From contig NZ_JAAIVJ010000018.1 in the NCBI RefSeq assembly GCF_011008935.1, positions 1 through 51,679 on the forward strand: DNA of 51,679 nt, given 5' to 3'. Shown here piece after piece: positions 1-7,478 of the stretch (position 1 is its first letter; each line of letters begins with the position of its first letter). The stretch is from Tabrizicola oligotrophica (GTDB lineage: Bacteria; Pseudomonadota; Alphaproteobacteria; Rhodobacterales; Rhodobacteraceae). The notes beneath the pieces are model-generated. The model was not told the origin of the DNA. It made no database searches and saw nothing but the letters and a program-made list of their open reading frames with translations. Both the position numbers and the translations under genes were made by a program.

Positions 1-1
1 C

Positions 2-115
2 GACCGCTACGGCTGCGAGATCATCGCCGACAAGGTCGACTTCCTCAGCCGCCCGAAAGCGGCCGAGGGCGAAAACCCCGAGCTGGTCGACCGCGACGAC
101 GAGATCCCGTTCTGA
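2..115 (+). CDS. ssb: single-stranded DNA-binding protein, C-terminal part (cut by window edge)
   Basis: Only the last 37 codons are present; the gene begins before the window. The reading frame starting at base 2 reads DRYGCEIIADKVDFLSR and, after a short polar linker, ends in the acidic tip DRDDEIPF followed by TGA. The first part fits the last beta strand of an SSB OB fold. The D/E-rich end closing in IPF is the hallmark tail by which SSB recruits replication and repair partners. SSB coats single-stranded DNA, and plasmid-borne copies are common on conjugative plasmids, where they cover the incoming strand. The assignment rests on these 37 residues only, so a close OB-fold relative cannot be excluded. 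Confidence 0.75.
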   Translation, partial: DRYGCEIIADKVDFLSRPKAAEGENPELVDRDDEIPF

Positions 116-136
116 GGAACGGGGTCTTCCCCTCAG

Positions 137-160
137 GCCCGGCGGGGAAACCCGCCGGGC
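137..160 (+). other. GNRA-loop hairpin downstream of ssb
   Basis: Two perfect 10-base arms, GCCCGGCGGG and CCCGCCGGGC, enclose a GAAA tetraloop. No T run follows, so it is either a factor-dependent terminator or an mRNA 3'-end stabiliser. A smaller hairpin (CTCCG/CGGAG) lies just downstream. The core GGCGGGGAAACCCGCC recurs in the terminator at 48611-48635. Confidence 0.6.
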
Positions 161-358
161 GGACCTCCGCAAGACGGAGTCGTCGGATTGCCCAAGCCCC
201 CAACCGGAGATCAGGTTTTCGCGCAATACGGAGAAAGCACCGAGGCATTCCGGCCTTCTCGCCGAAACCAGTGGCGCAACCGTCTTCGCCGTGCCAAACG
301 GACCTGCCTCGCAAGGGGCACGAGAACGACCGGCCCCGCATCGGGAAGGAAGCGCGCA

Positions 359-973
359 ATGACATTTTCCAAGTGGGGCTCCCGCCGGGATCACCTCGAG
401 GCCGACCTTCCCGCAGGAGAGTTCAGGTTCATCGCGCTTGACGTCGAGACCTCGTGCAGCGACCCGGCCAGCATCTGCCAGATCGGGATCGCCTGCGTGC
501 GGCCGGACAATCGGATCGAGACCTTTGCGACGCTGGTGAACCCGCGGATGCGGTTCAGCGCCTTCAATGTGCAACTGCACGGCATCGGCCCCGAACATGT
601 CGTCGATGCCCCGGATTTTGCCGCGGCCTTTGCCCGCCTCGCTCCGCTCCTGTCCCGCCATCCCCTGATCCAGCACAGCGGATTTGACCGGCGGGCCGTG
701 AATGCCGCCTGCGCGGTCACCGCCCTCGACGCGTCGGGCTGGCACTGGGGCGACAGCGTGAAGATCGCGCGGTGCGCCTGGCCAGAATTTGCCGGCAACG
801 GTGGCCATGGTCTTGGGTATCTCAAGAAGCAACTCGGCCTCGCGTTCGAACATCACGATGCCGGCGAGGATGCCAGGGCCGCGGCGCTGGTCGTCTTGCA
901 GGCAGAGGAGCGGCTGGGCCTGAGCTTCGACAGGATTCTCGCAGCACGCCCGACGCAGAAACCTTCTGCCTGA
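359..973 (+). CDS. DnaQ-like DEDDh 3'-5' exonuclease
   Basis: This 204-residue protein is a predicted 3'-5' exonuclease of the DEDDh (DnaQ, epsilon-like) superfamily, which removes nucleotides from DNA or RNA 3' ends with two metal ions. Exo I is visible as ALDVET near residue 28. An ICQIGIA strand follows, then a VNP.M.F segment typical of the family, an HSGFDRRAV region matching Exo II, and HHDAGEDARAAA matching the HxAxxD Exo III motif. The frame is open further upstream, but the ATG at 359 is preceded by GGAAGGAAG at good spacing and starts just before the conserved fold. Close to ssb, it may serve plasmid DNA repair or processing. The exact substrate cannot be told. Confidence 0.82.
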   Translation: MTFSKWGSRRDHLEADLPAGEFRFIALDVETSCSDPASICQIGIACVRPDNRIETFATLVNPRMRFSAFNVQLHGIGPEHVVDAPDFAAAFARLAPLLSRHPLIQHSGFDRRAVNAACAVTALDASGWHWGDSVKIARCAWPEFAGNGGHGLGYLKKQLGLAFEHHDAGEDARAAALVVLQAEERLGLSFDRILAARPTQKPSA

Positions 974-1086
974 CCCCGACTGTCGTCCGCAGTGCGAGGA
1001 CTTGGCGCCTCGACAAAGGGAGGCCACCAGCTCCTTTCCTTTTCGTCGCGGGCCGAGTCCGACGGCGATCCAGCGCGCGTGGATCA

Positions 1087-1185
1087 GCAGTTTTCCACCC
1101 CGGCCCTTTGGGTCGGGGCTTGCAGCCTCCGAACCGGACGCGCTTTCAGATCGCGAAGGCAGGTTCGGAGGCTGTGGGAAACTGC
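1087..1185. other. branched inverted-repeat element (predicted three-way junction)
   Basis: An outer pair of 12-base arms, 1087-1098 (GCAGTTTTCCAC) and 1174-1185 (GTGGGAAACTGC), differs at one position that is still a G-T pair. It encloses two hairpins. The first is CCCCGGCCC-TTT-GGGTCGGGG at 1098-1118. The second has perfect 13-base arms, CAGCCTCCGAACC (1123-1135) and GGTTCGGAGGCTG (1162-1174). The element sits between two convergent genes and has no T run on either side, so it is not an ordinary terminator. A folded RNA, a cruciform, or a single-strand initiation signal are possible; function unknown. Confidence 0.6.
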
Positions 1186-1209
1186 GGGTTGCCGGGAGGG
1201 GATGCGCGC

Positions 1210-1449
1210 TCAGCGATAGCCGCGGCGCCGCTTCTGACGTTCCAGCTTTGCTACCGCCGCCACGGCTTCGTCGGCTTCCAGATAGGTGACCATCATCGCC
1301 TGGCCACGGGTGCCGATCCGGCCCCAGTTGCGGAACAGGCTCGCTTCGCCGAACAGAGTCGGCTGGATCGACATCTCGTAGAACCGGGCCATGTTCTGGT
1401 CCGGGTCGACATGGGTGAGATGGATCGGCAAGCCGTCAGTCTGGGTCAT
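1210..1449 (-). CDS. WGR domain-containing small protein
   Basis: A 79-residue protein made almost entirely of a WGR domain: the motif NWGRIGTRGQ sits near residue 41, preceded by NMARFYEMSIQPTLFGE and followed by a helix rich in Ala and Val and a basic tail (RQKRRRGYR). WGR domains occur in PARPs and in many short bacterial proteins and are thought to bind nucleic acid. Stand-alone copies are frequent on alphaproteobacterial plasmids; their role is not established. An ATG 12 codons upstream would also work, but the one at 1449 is closer to the domain. The gene converges on the exonuclease gene, with the branched repeat between them. Confidence 0.82.
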   Translation of the reverse strand: MTQTDGLPIHLTHVDPDQNMARFYEMSIQPTLFGEASLFRNWGRIGTRGQAMMVTYLEADEAVAAVAKLERQKRRRGYR

Positions 1450-1848
1450 GGCGGCAGTATGCGACGCGCAAAGATCTCCGTCCAATGATAGTGCTGAATC
1501 GGTCGGTCCGGATCGATTCAGATCGGTGATCGAAGATCGTCCCGGCCGGAGCGGAAGAGGCCCCGCACGTGCCCAACCAGCGTCCCGGCGGTCCGTTTCC
1601 GCCCGTCGTGTGCTGCCGACATCAGGCCGCGCGGTCCCTGAAGCACAGCCGGATGGCCCCCTTGCCGCGACATCCGCTAGACTGGCGGATGACGGCTCCC
1701 GGCATGATCATGCCGCGCAGGCGTAGCCTCGGCATCTCGCCCTCAACATTCTCCGCAAAACTACTTGAATGTAGAAAAAAGATATGAAAGGAGAGAATGG
1801 CAGGAAATGCAGAATGTATACGGCGCGCGCTGAGCGCTGCGGGGGACA
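1450..1848 (+). other. gene-free region with candidate origin of transfer
   Basis: I see no convincing gene in these 400 bases before mobC. They hold a 7-base inverted repeat with 7-base spacing (CATCCGC/GCGGATG, 1671-1691), a perfect 14-base palindrome GGCATGATCATGCC (1701-1714), a small hairpin CTAC/GTAG (1761-1774) followed by an A-rich run, and a GCGC-rich stretch just before the mobC start. Inverted repeats beside an AT-rich patch, directly upstream of mobC and the relaxase gene, are what an oriT region looks like. The nick site itself cannot be placed from sequence alone. Confidence 0.4.
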
Positions 1849-2415
1849 ATGGCAGACAGGGGCAAGATAAGCGGCAAGGGGGCGGGGTCCGGCAATCGCG
1901 CTGGTGCGCCGAGGCGCGCCGCGAAGACCCCTGCAGCCCCCGCCAAGAGCGCCCGCGTAGGGGCCGATCCCGCCGTTGCTGCTGCCAAATCGGGGCGCGC
2001 CGGGAAGAATGTCGCGGTCACCACCGGCGGGGCGATCCTCAGCGCGCGCATCTCCGGCGAGGAGCTTCAGGCCTTCGATGCGCTGGTGGCGGAGCTGGGC
2101 TATCGCAGCCGCTCGGATGCCTTGCGGGCGATGATCCGGGTGGGGTCGGGGTTCCTGGAATTCCGCCCCGAGGAGGCCGAGGCGCTGGCGGAGCTGCAGC
2201 ACGAGCTGCACAAGATCGGCGTCAACGTGAACCAGATCGCGCTCGCCGCGAACCGCCGTCGCGTGGCTTTGGTGCAGGCGCAATGGCAGGATCTGAACGA
2301 GCTGCGCGCGGCGCTGCCGGCAGTGCGCGGGCTCCTGAAGCAGATCAATGACGAGCACCGCCGTCGCGGCATGGCGCTCTTCCGTCCCCCGTCAGGGGAG
2401 GCTGCGCATGGCTGA
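1849..2415 (+). CDS. mobC: MobC-like relaxosome accessory protein
   Basis: 188 residues. The first 60 are Ala-, Gly-, Lys- and Arg-rich and probably disordered. The conserved part starts at about residue 62 (ILSARISGEELQAF), continues with a ribbon-helix-helix-like segment (GYRSRSDALRAMIRVG), and ends with HKIGVNVNQIALAANR, the signature of the MobC family. MobC binds oriT beside the nick site and helps the relaxase open the DNA. GGGGGA precedes the ATG. The gene overlaps the relaxase start by eight bases (ATGGCTGA), so the two are probably translationally coupled. Family membership is clear; the exact oriT contacts are unknown. Confidence 0.85.
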   Translation: MADRGKISGKGAGSGNRAGAPRRAAKTPAAPAKSARVGADPAVAAAKSGRAGKNVAVTTGGAILSARISGEELQAFDALVAELGYRSRSDALRAMIRVGSGFLEFRPEEAEALAELQHELHKIGVNVNQIALAANRRRVALVQAQWQDLNELRAALPAVRGLLKQINDEHRRRGMALFRPPSGEAAHG

Positions 2416-4339
2416 CCGTCGCAAGGGTTTTGTCCCCGGCGTGGCCCAGGCCCTCCTGGGCGAGATTGCCTTTGCCCGGCCTTCGGGGCGCCTGGGCAGG
2501 ACCGGTGACGGGGCAGGGGGCCTCGGGGGTGGTGTCAGGTTTTCTCGCCGAGCGCGGGTGATGTGGCAGGTGTCGCAGAGCAGTGCCGCGGCGGTGCTGA
2601 AGAAGATCACCAAGGGTGGCACCCAGGATGCACGCTCGCTCAAGGTGCAGATGAACTACCTTTTTTCAAAGGCCGAGGCTGTGTTCGGCAACATGGTCGA
2701 GCACGACCCTGAGGCGCGCTCGATCGATCCCGAGACCCGCGGCCGTATCGTGGCCGACTGGTCCGATGCCTGGACCGGCACGCCGAAGAACGGCCATACT
2801 ACCCATCTCCTCCTGTCCTTCCCGACCCATGTGCGGCCCGCCAAGGCGACGCTGATCGCCGAGGCCTGGGCGGCGGAGATGTTCCAGAGTGGTGAACATC
2901 AGGACGAGGAATGGGCCTATGTCGCGGCGCTCCATACCGACCGGGCGCATCCGCATGTCCATATCGTCGTGAACAACCGCGGCCTGATGAACGACAGCTG
3001 GTTCTACATGGCAAAGGATCACGTCTTCAATCTCGCCATGATGAAGCACCGGATGGCCGAGATCGCCGAGGAGGAGGGGGTCTATCTCGACTGCTCCTCG
3101 CGGCTCGAACGCGGCATCCTGAGCTATGGCCCGTCGCGCGGCGAGATCGAGCGGGCGCGGCGCGAGGGCCGGGCGGTGGTTGAGACCGCGCGGATCGGGC
3201 CTGCGCTGGAGACGGCTTTGGCCGAAGTGCGCGCCAATGCGGCCACGCTGCGTGATCTGTCGATGCTGGCGGGCTTGACCGGCTTTGCCGAGGTCTCGGC
3301 GAAGATGCGGGACGCGGCCGAGGTTCTGGAACGGGGCGGGGTAATCCACCCGATGCGAGAGGTGAGTGGAATGGCAGGATCAAGTGGCGGCATCGAGGCG
3401 GGGCAGGGCGAAGCGGTGCAAGGGGCGGCGTCCCGGCCGCCGGAACTCCGGACCCGCCGCGATCTCGAGGCGCATTTCGGGGAGTGGATGCATAAGACCG
3501 AGGACCGCATCGCCGAACTTGCGCCAGAAAAGCAGGCGCCCTTGCGCAAGGAATTGCACGAGATCGCCTCGGATGTGGTGAAGAGCCTCGGCGACAATCG
3601 CGGTGCCGAGCTGATGCGCGAGCCGCCGAAGACGCCGCTCTACAGCACCGAGATCAAGGCCCATGTCGTCAAGGTCGGGGCCGAGGAATTGCAGGTCAGC
3701 GATGCTGCCCGGGAAAAGCTCGCGGTCGGCTTGAAGGCCGCAGCGGTCACCGCCGGTATCGATCCGGGCACCATCGAGAAGCGGCTGGCGCGCAGCGCCG
3801 CCACTGCCTTCGAGGAGCGCGACTGGATCAAGTCGGACATCACCCAGGTGGCCGCGCGCCACAAGCTCGACCTGGGCCAGCAGGCCGAGCGCGGCCGGGC
3901 CGCCGAGATTGTCGATGCCTTCTACGAGAAGGCGGCCAAGCTGATCGGCGAGACGCAGGCTGCAGAGCGCCAGCGCGATGACCAGACCCTGCCGCGCGCG
4001 TTGAAGTCGATGGCCAAAGTCCATGCCGAACATGGCGCAGTGCGCTTCGAACAGGAGGATCAGGTCCGGCTCTTCGCCGGCGACATGGCGGCGCGCTACG
4101 GTAGCACCATCATCCGCGATCTCGCCGCCGGCCGTGACCAGGCGCTCGCCAAGGACATCCCCGATCCGAAGGAGAGGCTGGCCATCGCCCGCGCCATCGT
4201 CTCGGCGGGGCTGACCCATGAAAGCGTCGGCCTGACTTTGAGCGAGGCCAAGGCGGCGGATCGCGCGCTTGAGGTGAAGAGCCGCGAACAGCTCCGCGAT
4301 CCGCATGCGCGGGAACGCAGCCGCGATCTCGAACGCTGA
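2408..4339 (+). CDS. VirD2/MOB-P-like relaxase
   Basis: This 643-residue relaxase would nick oriT, stay linked to the 5' end and pilot the strand to the secretion channel. The metal-binding motif HTDRAHPHVHIVVNNR starts at about residue 176 and matches HxDxxHxHxHxxxN. The likely nicking tyrosine is Tyr84 in QMNYLFSKAE. After about residue 320 the protein becomes a long, charged, helical region whose role is probably interaction with VirD4 or VirB proteins. The start at 2408 is chosen because it overlaps the mobC stop and follows GGGGAGG. The order mobC-relaxase-virD4 matches mobilization operons of alphaproteobacterial conjugative plasmids. Confidence 0.88.
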   Translation: MADRRKGFVPGVAQALLGEIAFARPSGRLGRTGDGAGGLGGGVRFSRRARVMWQVSQSSAAAVLKKITKGGTQDARSLKVQMNYLFSKAEAVFGNMVEHDPEARSIDPETRGRIVADWSDAWTGTPKNGHTTHLLLSFPTHVRPAKATLIAEAWAAEMFQSGEHQDEEWAYVAALHTDRAHPHVHIVVNNRGLMNDSWFYMAKDHVFNLAMMKHRMAEIAEEEGVYLDCSSRLERGILSYGPSRGEIERARREGRAVVETARIGPALETALAEVRANAATLRDLSMLAGLTGFAEVSAKMRDAAEVLERGGVIHPMREVSGMAGSSGGIEAGQGEAVQGAASRPPELRTRRDLEAHFGEWMHKTEDRIAELAPEKQAPLRKELHEIASDVVKSLGDNRGAELMREPPKTPLYSTEIKAHVVKVGAEELQVSDAAREKLAVGLKAAAVTAGIDPGTIEKRLARSAATAFEERDWIKSDITQVAARHKLDLGQQAERGRAAEIVDAFYEKAAKLIGETQAAERQRDDQTLPRALKSMAKVHAEHGAVRFEQEDQVRLFAGDMAARYGSTIIRDLAAGRDQALAKDIPDPKERLAIARAIVSAGLTHESVGLTLSEAKAADRALEVKSREQLRDPHARERSRDLER

Positions 4340-4349
4340 AGGCACCAAG

Positions 4350-6278
4350 ATGACCCAGACACTCCTGCGCCTCCTGATGGGCGCGATCGCCGGTGCCTTC
4401 GTCGGTCTTCTCGTGGGCGGCCTCTATGTCAACTGGCGGCTTGGGGCCGACCTCAATGCCGGCGATCCCCTGATCCTGATCACCGGGTTTCCGGGGCTGG
4501 GCCGGCTGGCGCAGGCACCCTGGAAGCAGGCCTATCTGGCGGCGCTGGTTTCGACGCTCGTCTTCACGCTCATGGCCGGGGTGTGGAGTTTCACGCAAAA
4601 GCTCACCGAATACGGCCAGGCCAAGTTTCAGAGCAAAGCCGACATGAAGCGCAACGGGTTGCTGCAACCGCTTGGTAGTGGCTTGGTCTTCGGCAAGCTC
4701 GGCCGGCCGAGCTCGGGTACCAAGTTCATCTCGGCGGCCTTCACCAAGTTCCCGCATTGCCTGGTGGTGGCCCCCACCCGCGCCGGTAAGGGCGTCGGCT
4801 ATGTCGTCCCGAACACCCTGCTCTTTCCCGGCTCGGCGGTGATCCTCGATGTGAAGGGCGAGATCTTCGAGGCGACCGCGCGCCATCGGCAGGCGCAGGG
4901 CGACCGGATCCTACGCTTCGCGCCGTTCGACTTCGAGAACGCGACCCATCGCTACAACCCGCTTGAGCGGGTGGCGGGGATCAAGAATCCCGAGCAGCGC
5001 TATACCGAGCTCGCCAAGATCGCCGACTATTTCCTGACGGTTTCGGACAAGGGATCGGCCGGGGATTTCCTGTCAGAGGGCAGGGAACTCTTCGTCGCGG
5101 CAGGACTCCTTGCCATTGAGCGCAGTCGCCCGACATTCGGCGAGATCAGCCGCATCCTCTTTGCCCAAGGCGCCACCCAGGCCGAATATGCCGACCGGGC
5201 CGATGAGGTGAAACATACCGCCGCCCAGAACACCTTCCGCAAGTTTGCGGGCTATAGCGACCGCACCCTGTCGTCCCATGCTTCGGTCCTGAGCGGCGCC
5301 GGCCTCAGCCTCTGGAACAACCCGGCCGTCGACCGGGCGACCTCCGGCAGTGACATTTCCTTCGCCACCCTGCGCAAACAGCCGCAGTCGATCTATGTCG
5401 TGGTCAATTCCGATGACATCAAAACCCTGGCACCCTTGATCCGGCTCTTCTTCGGCGAGCTGATCGCCACCCTGCGCGCGACCTTGCCGGAACCGGAACA
5501 GGAGCCCTGGCCAGTGATGATCCTCCTCGACGAATTCGACCAGCTCGGGCCGATGCCGATCGTCGAGCAGGCCCTGAAACAGCTCGCCGGTCACGGTGCC
5601 CGGGTGTCGATCATTACCCAGTCGATTCCCGGCCTCGACAATATCTATGGCGAGAACACAAGGTTGTCGCTGGAATCCGCCGCCGGCATGAAGCTCTACC
5701 TCAGCCCCAACGAGAAGAAGACTGCGCAGGAGGTCTCGGACGCCTTGGGCAAGACCACCAAGCTTGCGACCTCGGACAGCTATTCCCGGGATGCCGGTCT
5801 GATCCAGCGCCGGTCGCTGTCGCGGCGGATGGAAGAACGCCCCTTGCTCGCGCCCGACGAGGTTCTGCGGCTCCACAAGGATATGGCCATCCTGGTGCCG
5901 GAGCGGCAGAACCCGCTGATGGTGCGGCGGGTGGTGTATTTCGAGGACCCGGTGTTCAAGGCGATCTTCGAGGCACAACGCGGGCCGCTGCCCTATCCGG
6001 CGAAGCAGGATCCGGAGGTCGTGCAGTTGCGGAACGAGCTGGCGGAACTAAAGGATGTGGTGAAGGCGCAGCTCGGCAAGGGGAACTTCGGTTATCGGGC
6101 GGAGGAGGTGGCAGGGGCGCCTGTTACCGCGGCGGGGACGGTGGCGGAGGAGATGGTTGCGGGGATTCAGAAGGTTGCAGCTGGCGTCGTGGAGGGCGAG
6201 ATTGTCGCGGAGCAGCGAGACCAGGTGTTCGGGCGCATGCAGCGGCTGGAGGAGGCGATTGGCCGGGCAATGGTGTGA
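4350..6278 (+). CDS. virD4: type IV secretion coupling protein VirD4/TraG
   Basis: 642 residues. Membrane segments lie at about residues 7-28 and 58-78. The soluble ATPase domain has a Walker A motif, PTRAGKGVGYVVPN, at about residue 141, and a Walker B motif, VMILLDEFDQLG, near residue 390. The coupling protein is a hexameric inner-membrane ATPase that receives the relaxase-DNA complex and delivers it to the VirB channel encoded further on in this window. The C-terminal 90 residues are Val/Ala/Glu-rich and probably form helices. The gene starts ten bases after the relaxase stop, so it belongs to the same transcript. Its partner virB operon is separated from it by the defence genes. Confidence 0.92.
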   Translation: MTQTLLRLLMGAIAGAFVGLLVGGLYVNWRLGADLNAGDPLILITGFPGLGRLAQAPWKQAYLAALVSTLVFTLMAGVWSFTQKLTEYGQAKFQSKADMKRNGLLQPLGSGLVFGKLGRPSSGTKFISAAFTKFPHCLVVAPTRAGKGVGYVVPNTLLFPGSAVILDVKGEIFEATARHRQAQGDRILRFAPFDFENATHRYNPLERVAGIKNPEQRYTELAKIADYFLTVSDKGSAGDFLSEGRELFVAAGLLAIERSRPTFGEISRILFAQGATQAEYADRADEVKHTAAQNTFRKFAGYSDRTLSSHASVLSGAGLSLWNNPAVDRATSGSDISFATLRKQPQSIYVVVNSDDIKTLAPLIRLFFGELIATLRATLPEPEQEPWPVMILLDEFDQLGPMPIVEQALKQLAGHGARVSIITQSIPGLDNIYGENTRLSLESAAGMKLYLSPNEKKTAQEVSDALGKTTKLATSDSYSRDAGLIQRRSLSRRMEERPLLAPDEVLRLHKDMAILVPERQNPLMVRRVVYFEDPVFKAIFEAQRGPLPYPAKQDPEVVQLRNELAELKDVVKAQLGKGNFGYRAEEVAGAPVTAAGTVAEEMVAGIQKVAAGVVEGEIVAEQRDQVFGRMQRLEEAIGRAMV

Positions 6279-6485
6279 TGGGCGGTAGGCCGCCTGACGG
6301 ATAGTGCGGCATGAAGATGCTGCATGACAGAAGGAGCGGACGCCCACATGTGGGGCTGTTCCATAAGGCTTCATAGAGGTGAAAACCCGCTAGTCCGGGG
6401 TTGTCCTGCCCAATGAAAATTTCTACCTATATTTGTATTTCCTGATGCTAGGCTTATTGGCCGGGTAAGATCAACCGAGGGTAAG

Positions 6486-7478
6486 TTGAGCAAGCAGAGC
6501 GCAGAACAAGCAAGCGGCGCAGACTTGGTTGCAGCTCTCGCGGCGCTTCGCCGGGACTATTCAAAACTTGGACCGAGGATCAGGGAGCTACAGCACGAGG
6601 TGACGTGCGAATGCTCTAGGGTCACTCTTCGACTGCATTTCCCCGCATTCCGCCAAGGCAAGACGACGGTGAACGAACTGGTGGAGCTGGCATGGCTTCA
6701 CCTAACACCCTTCGCGCTGACACGAAAGGAAATCGACGCGGTACGATCGCTGCAGTCGACACTGCCGTTCGACGATTTCCACGTCAAAGTTACTCAACTC
6801 AATGACGCGGCCGCCAAGCTTTTCATAAAGGCGCACAAGGCGACCAACCGGAACGGCGAGGCCGGCGAGCTCCTGCTGTACCTGCTCACAGAATGGATTC
6901 TGGGCGCCCCGCAGGTCATCGCGAAGATGACGCTGAAAACCAATCCGCAGATGCCCGTTCATGGTGCGGACGGTATCCATGTTCGCTACTGCCCCGAGAC
7001 CGCGCGGCTCTTTCTCTACTGGGGAGAGTCGAAAATGTATGGTGATGTCGGCGCAGCGATTACAGCTGCCGCGACATCGATTGCAAAGTCGTTAAAGCCT
7101 GACGAGTTAGGCCACGAACTCCAGCTTGTTCAGCGAAATATTGATTTCACTGGCTTGAGCTCCGACGGCAAAGAAGCCCTCCTGCGATATCTGGATCCGC
7201 ATGAAGAAGAGTATAATGAGCGCGAGGATGTTATCACCTGCCTGATCGGCTTCGATTTCGACGGCTTCCAAAAGGCCAGCGCTGTTGGCGACAAAGGTGC
7301 CGAGGGTGTTTTCAGTGCTTTGGCGAAAGAGCACCTTGAAGCGGTGGCTCCAAAAGTCGCCACTGCGCTCAAAGCGGCGGGTCTGGAATCCCAGGAGGTG
7401 GAGCTGTTCTTTTTCCCGCTTCCAGCCGTCCAGGAGTTTCGCGATCTCTTTCAAGCTCGGATTGGCTGGCTGCCATGA
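6486..7478 (+). CDS. hamA: Hachiman anti-phage protein HamA (DUF1837)
   Basis: 330 residues with the DUF1837 fold of HamA, the effector nuclease of the Hachiman defence system. The PD-(D/E)xK-like core is visible: Asp in GADGIHVRY near residue 161 and the ESK triad in LFLYWGESKMYGDV near residue 180. A helix with alternating Ala and Thr (AAITAAATSIAKSL) follows, as in the family. In characterised systems HamA is held by HamB and degrades DNA once phage damage is sensed. Translation probably starts at TTG 6486, with GAGG just upstream. The stop overlaps the hamB start (ATGA). Base composition is visibly less G+C rich than virD4, which suggests acquisition. Confidence 0.88.
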   Translation: MSKQSAEQASGADLVAALAALRRDYSKLGPRIRELQHEVTCECSRVTLRLHFPAFRQGKTTVNELVELAWLHLTPFALTRKEIDAVRSLQSTLPFDDFHVKVTQLNDAAAKLFIKAHKATNRNGEAGELLLYLLTEWILGAPQVIAKMTLKTNPQMPVHGADGIHVRYCPETARLFLYWGESKMYGDVGAAITAAATSIAKSLKPDELGHELQLVQRNIDFTGLSSDGKEALLRYLDPHEEEYNEREDVITCLIGFDFDGFQKASAVGDKGAEGVFSALAKEHLEAVAPKVATALKAAGLESQEVELFFFPLPAVQEFRDLFQARIGWLP

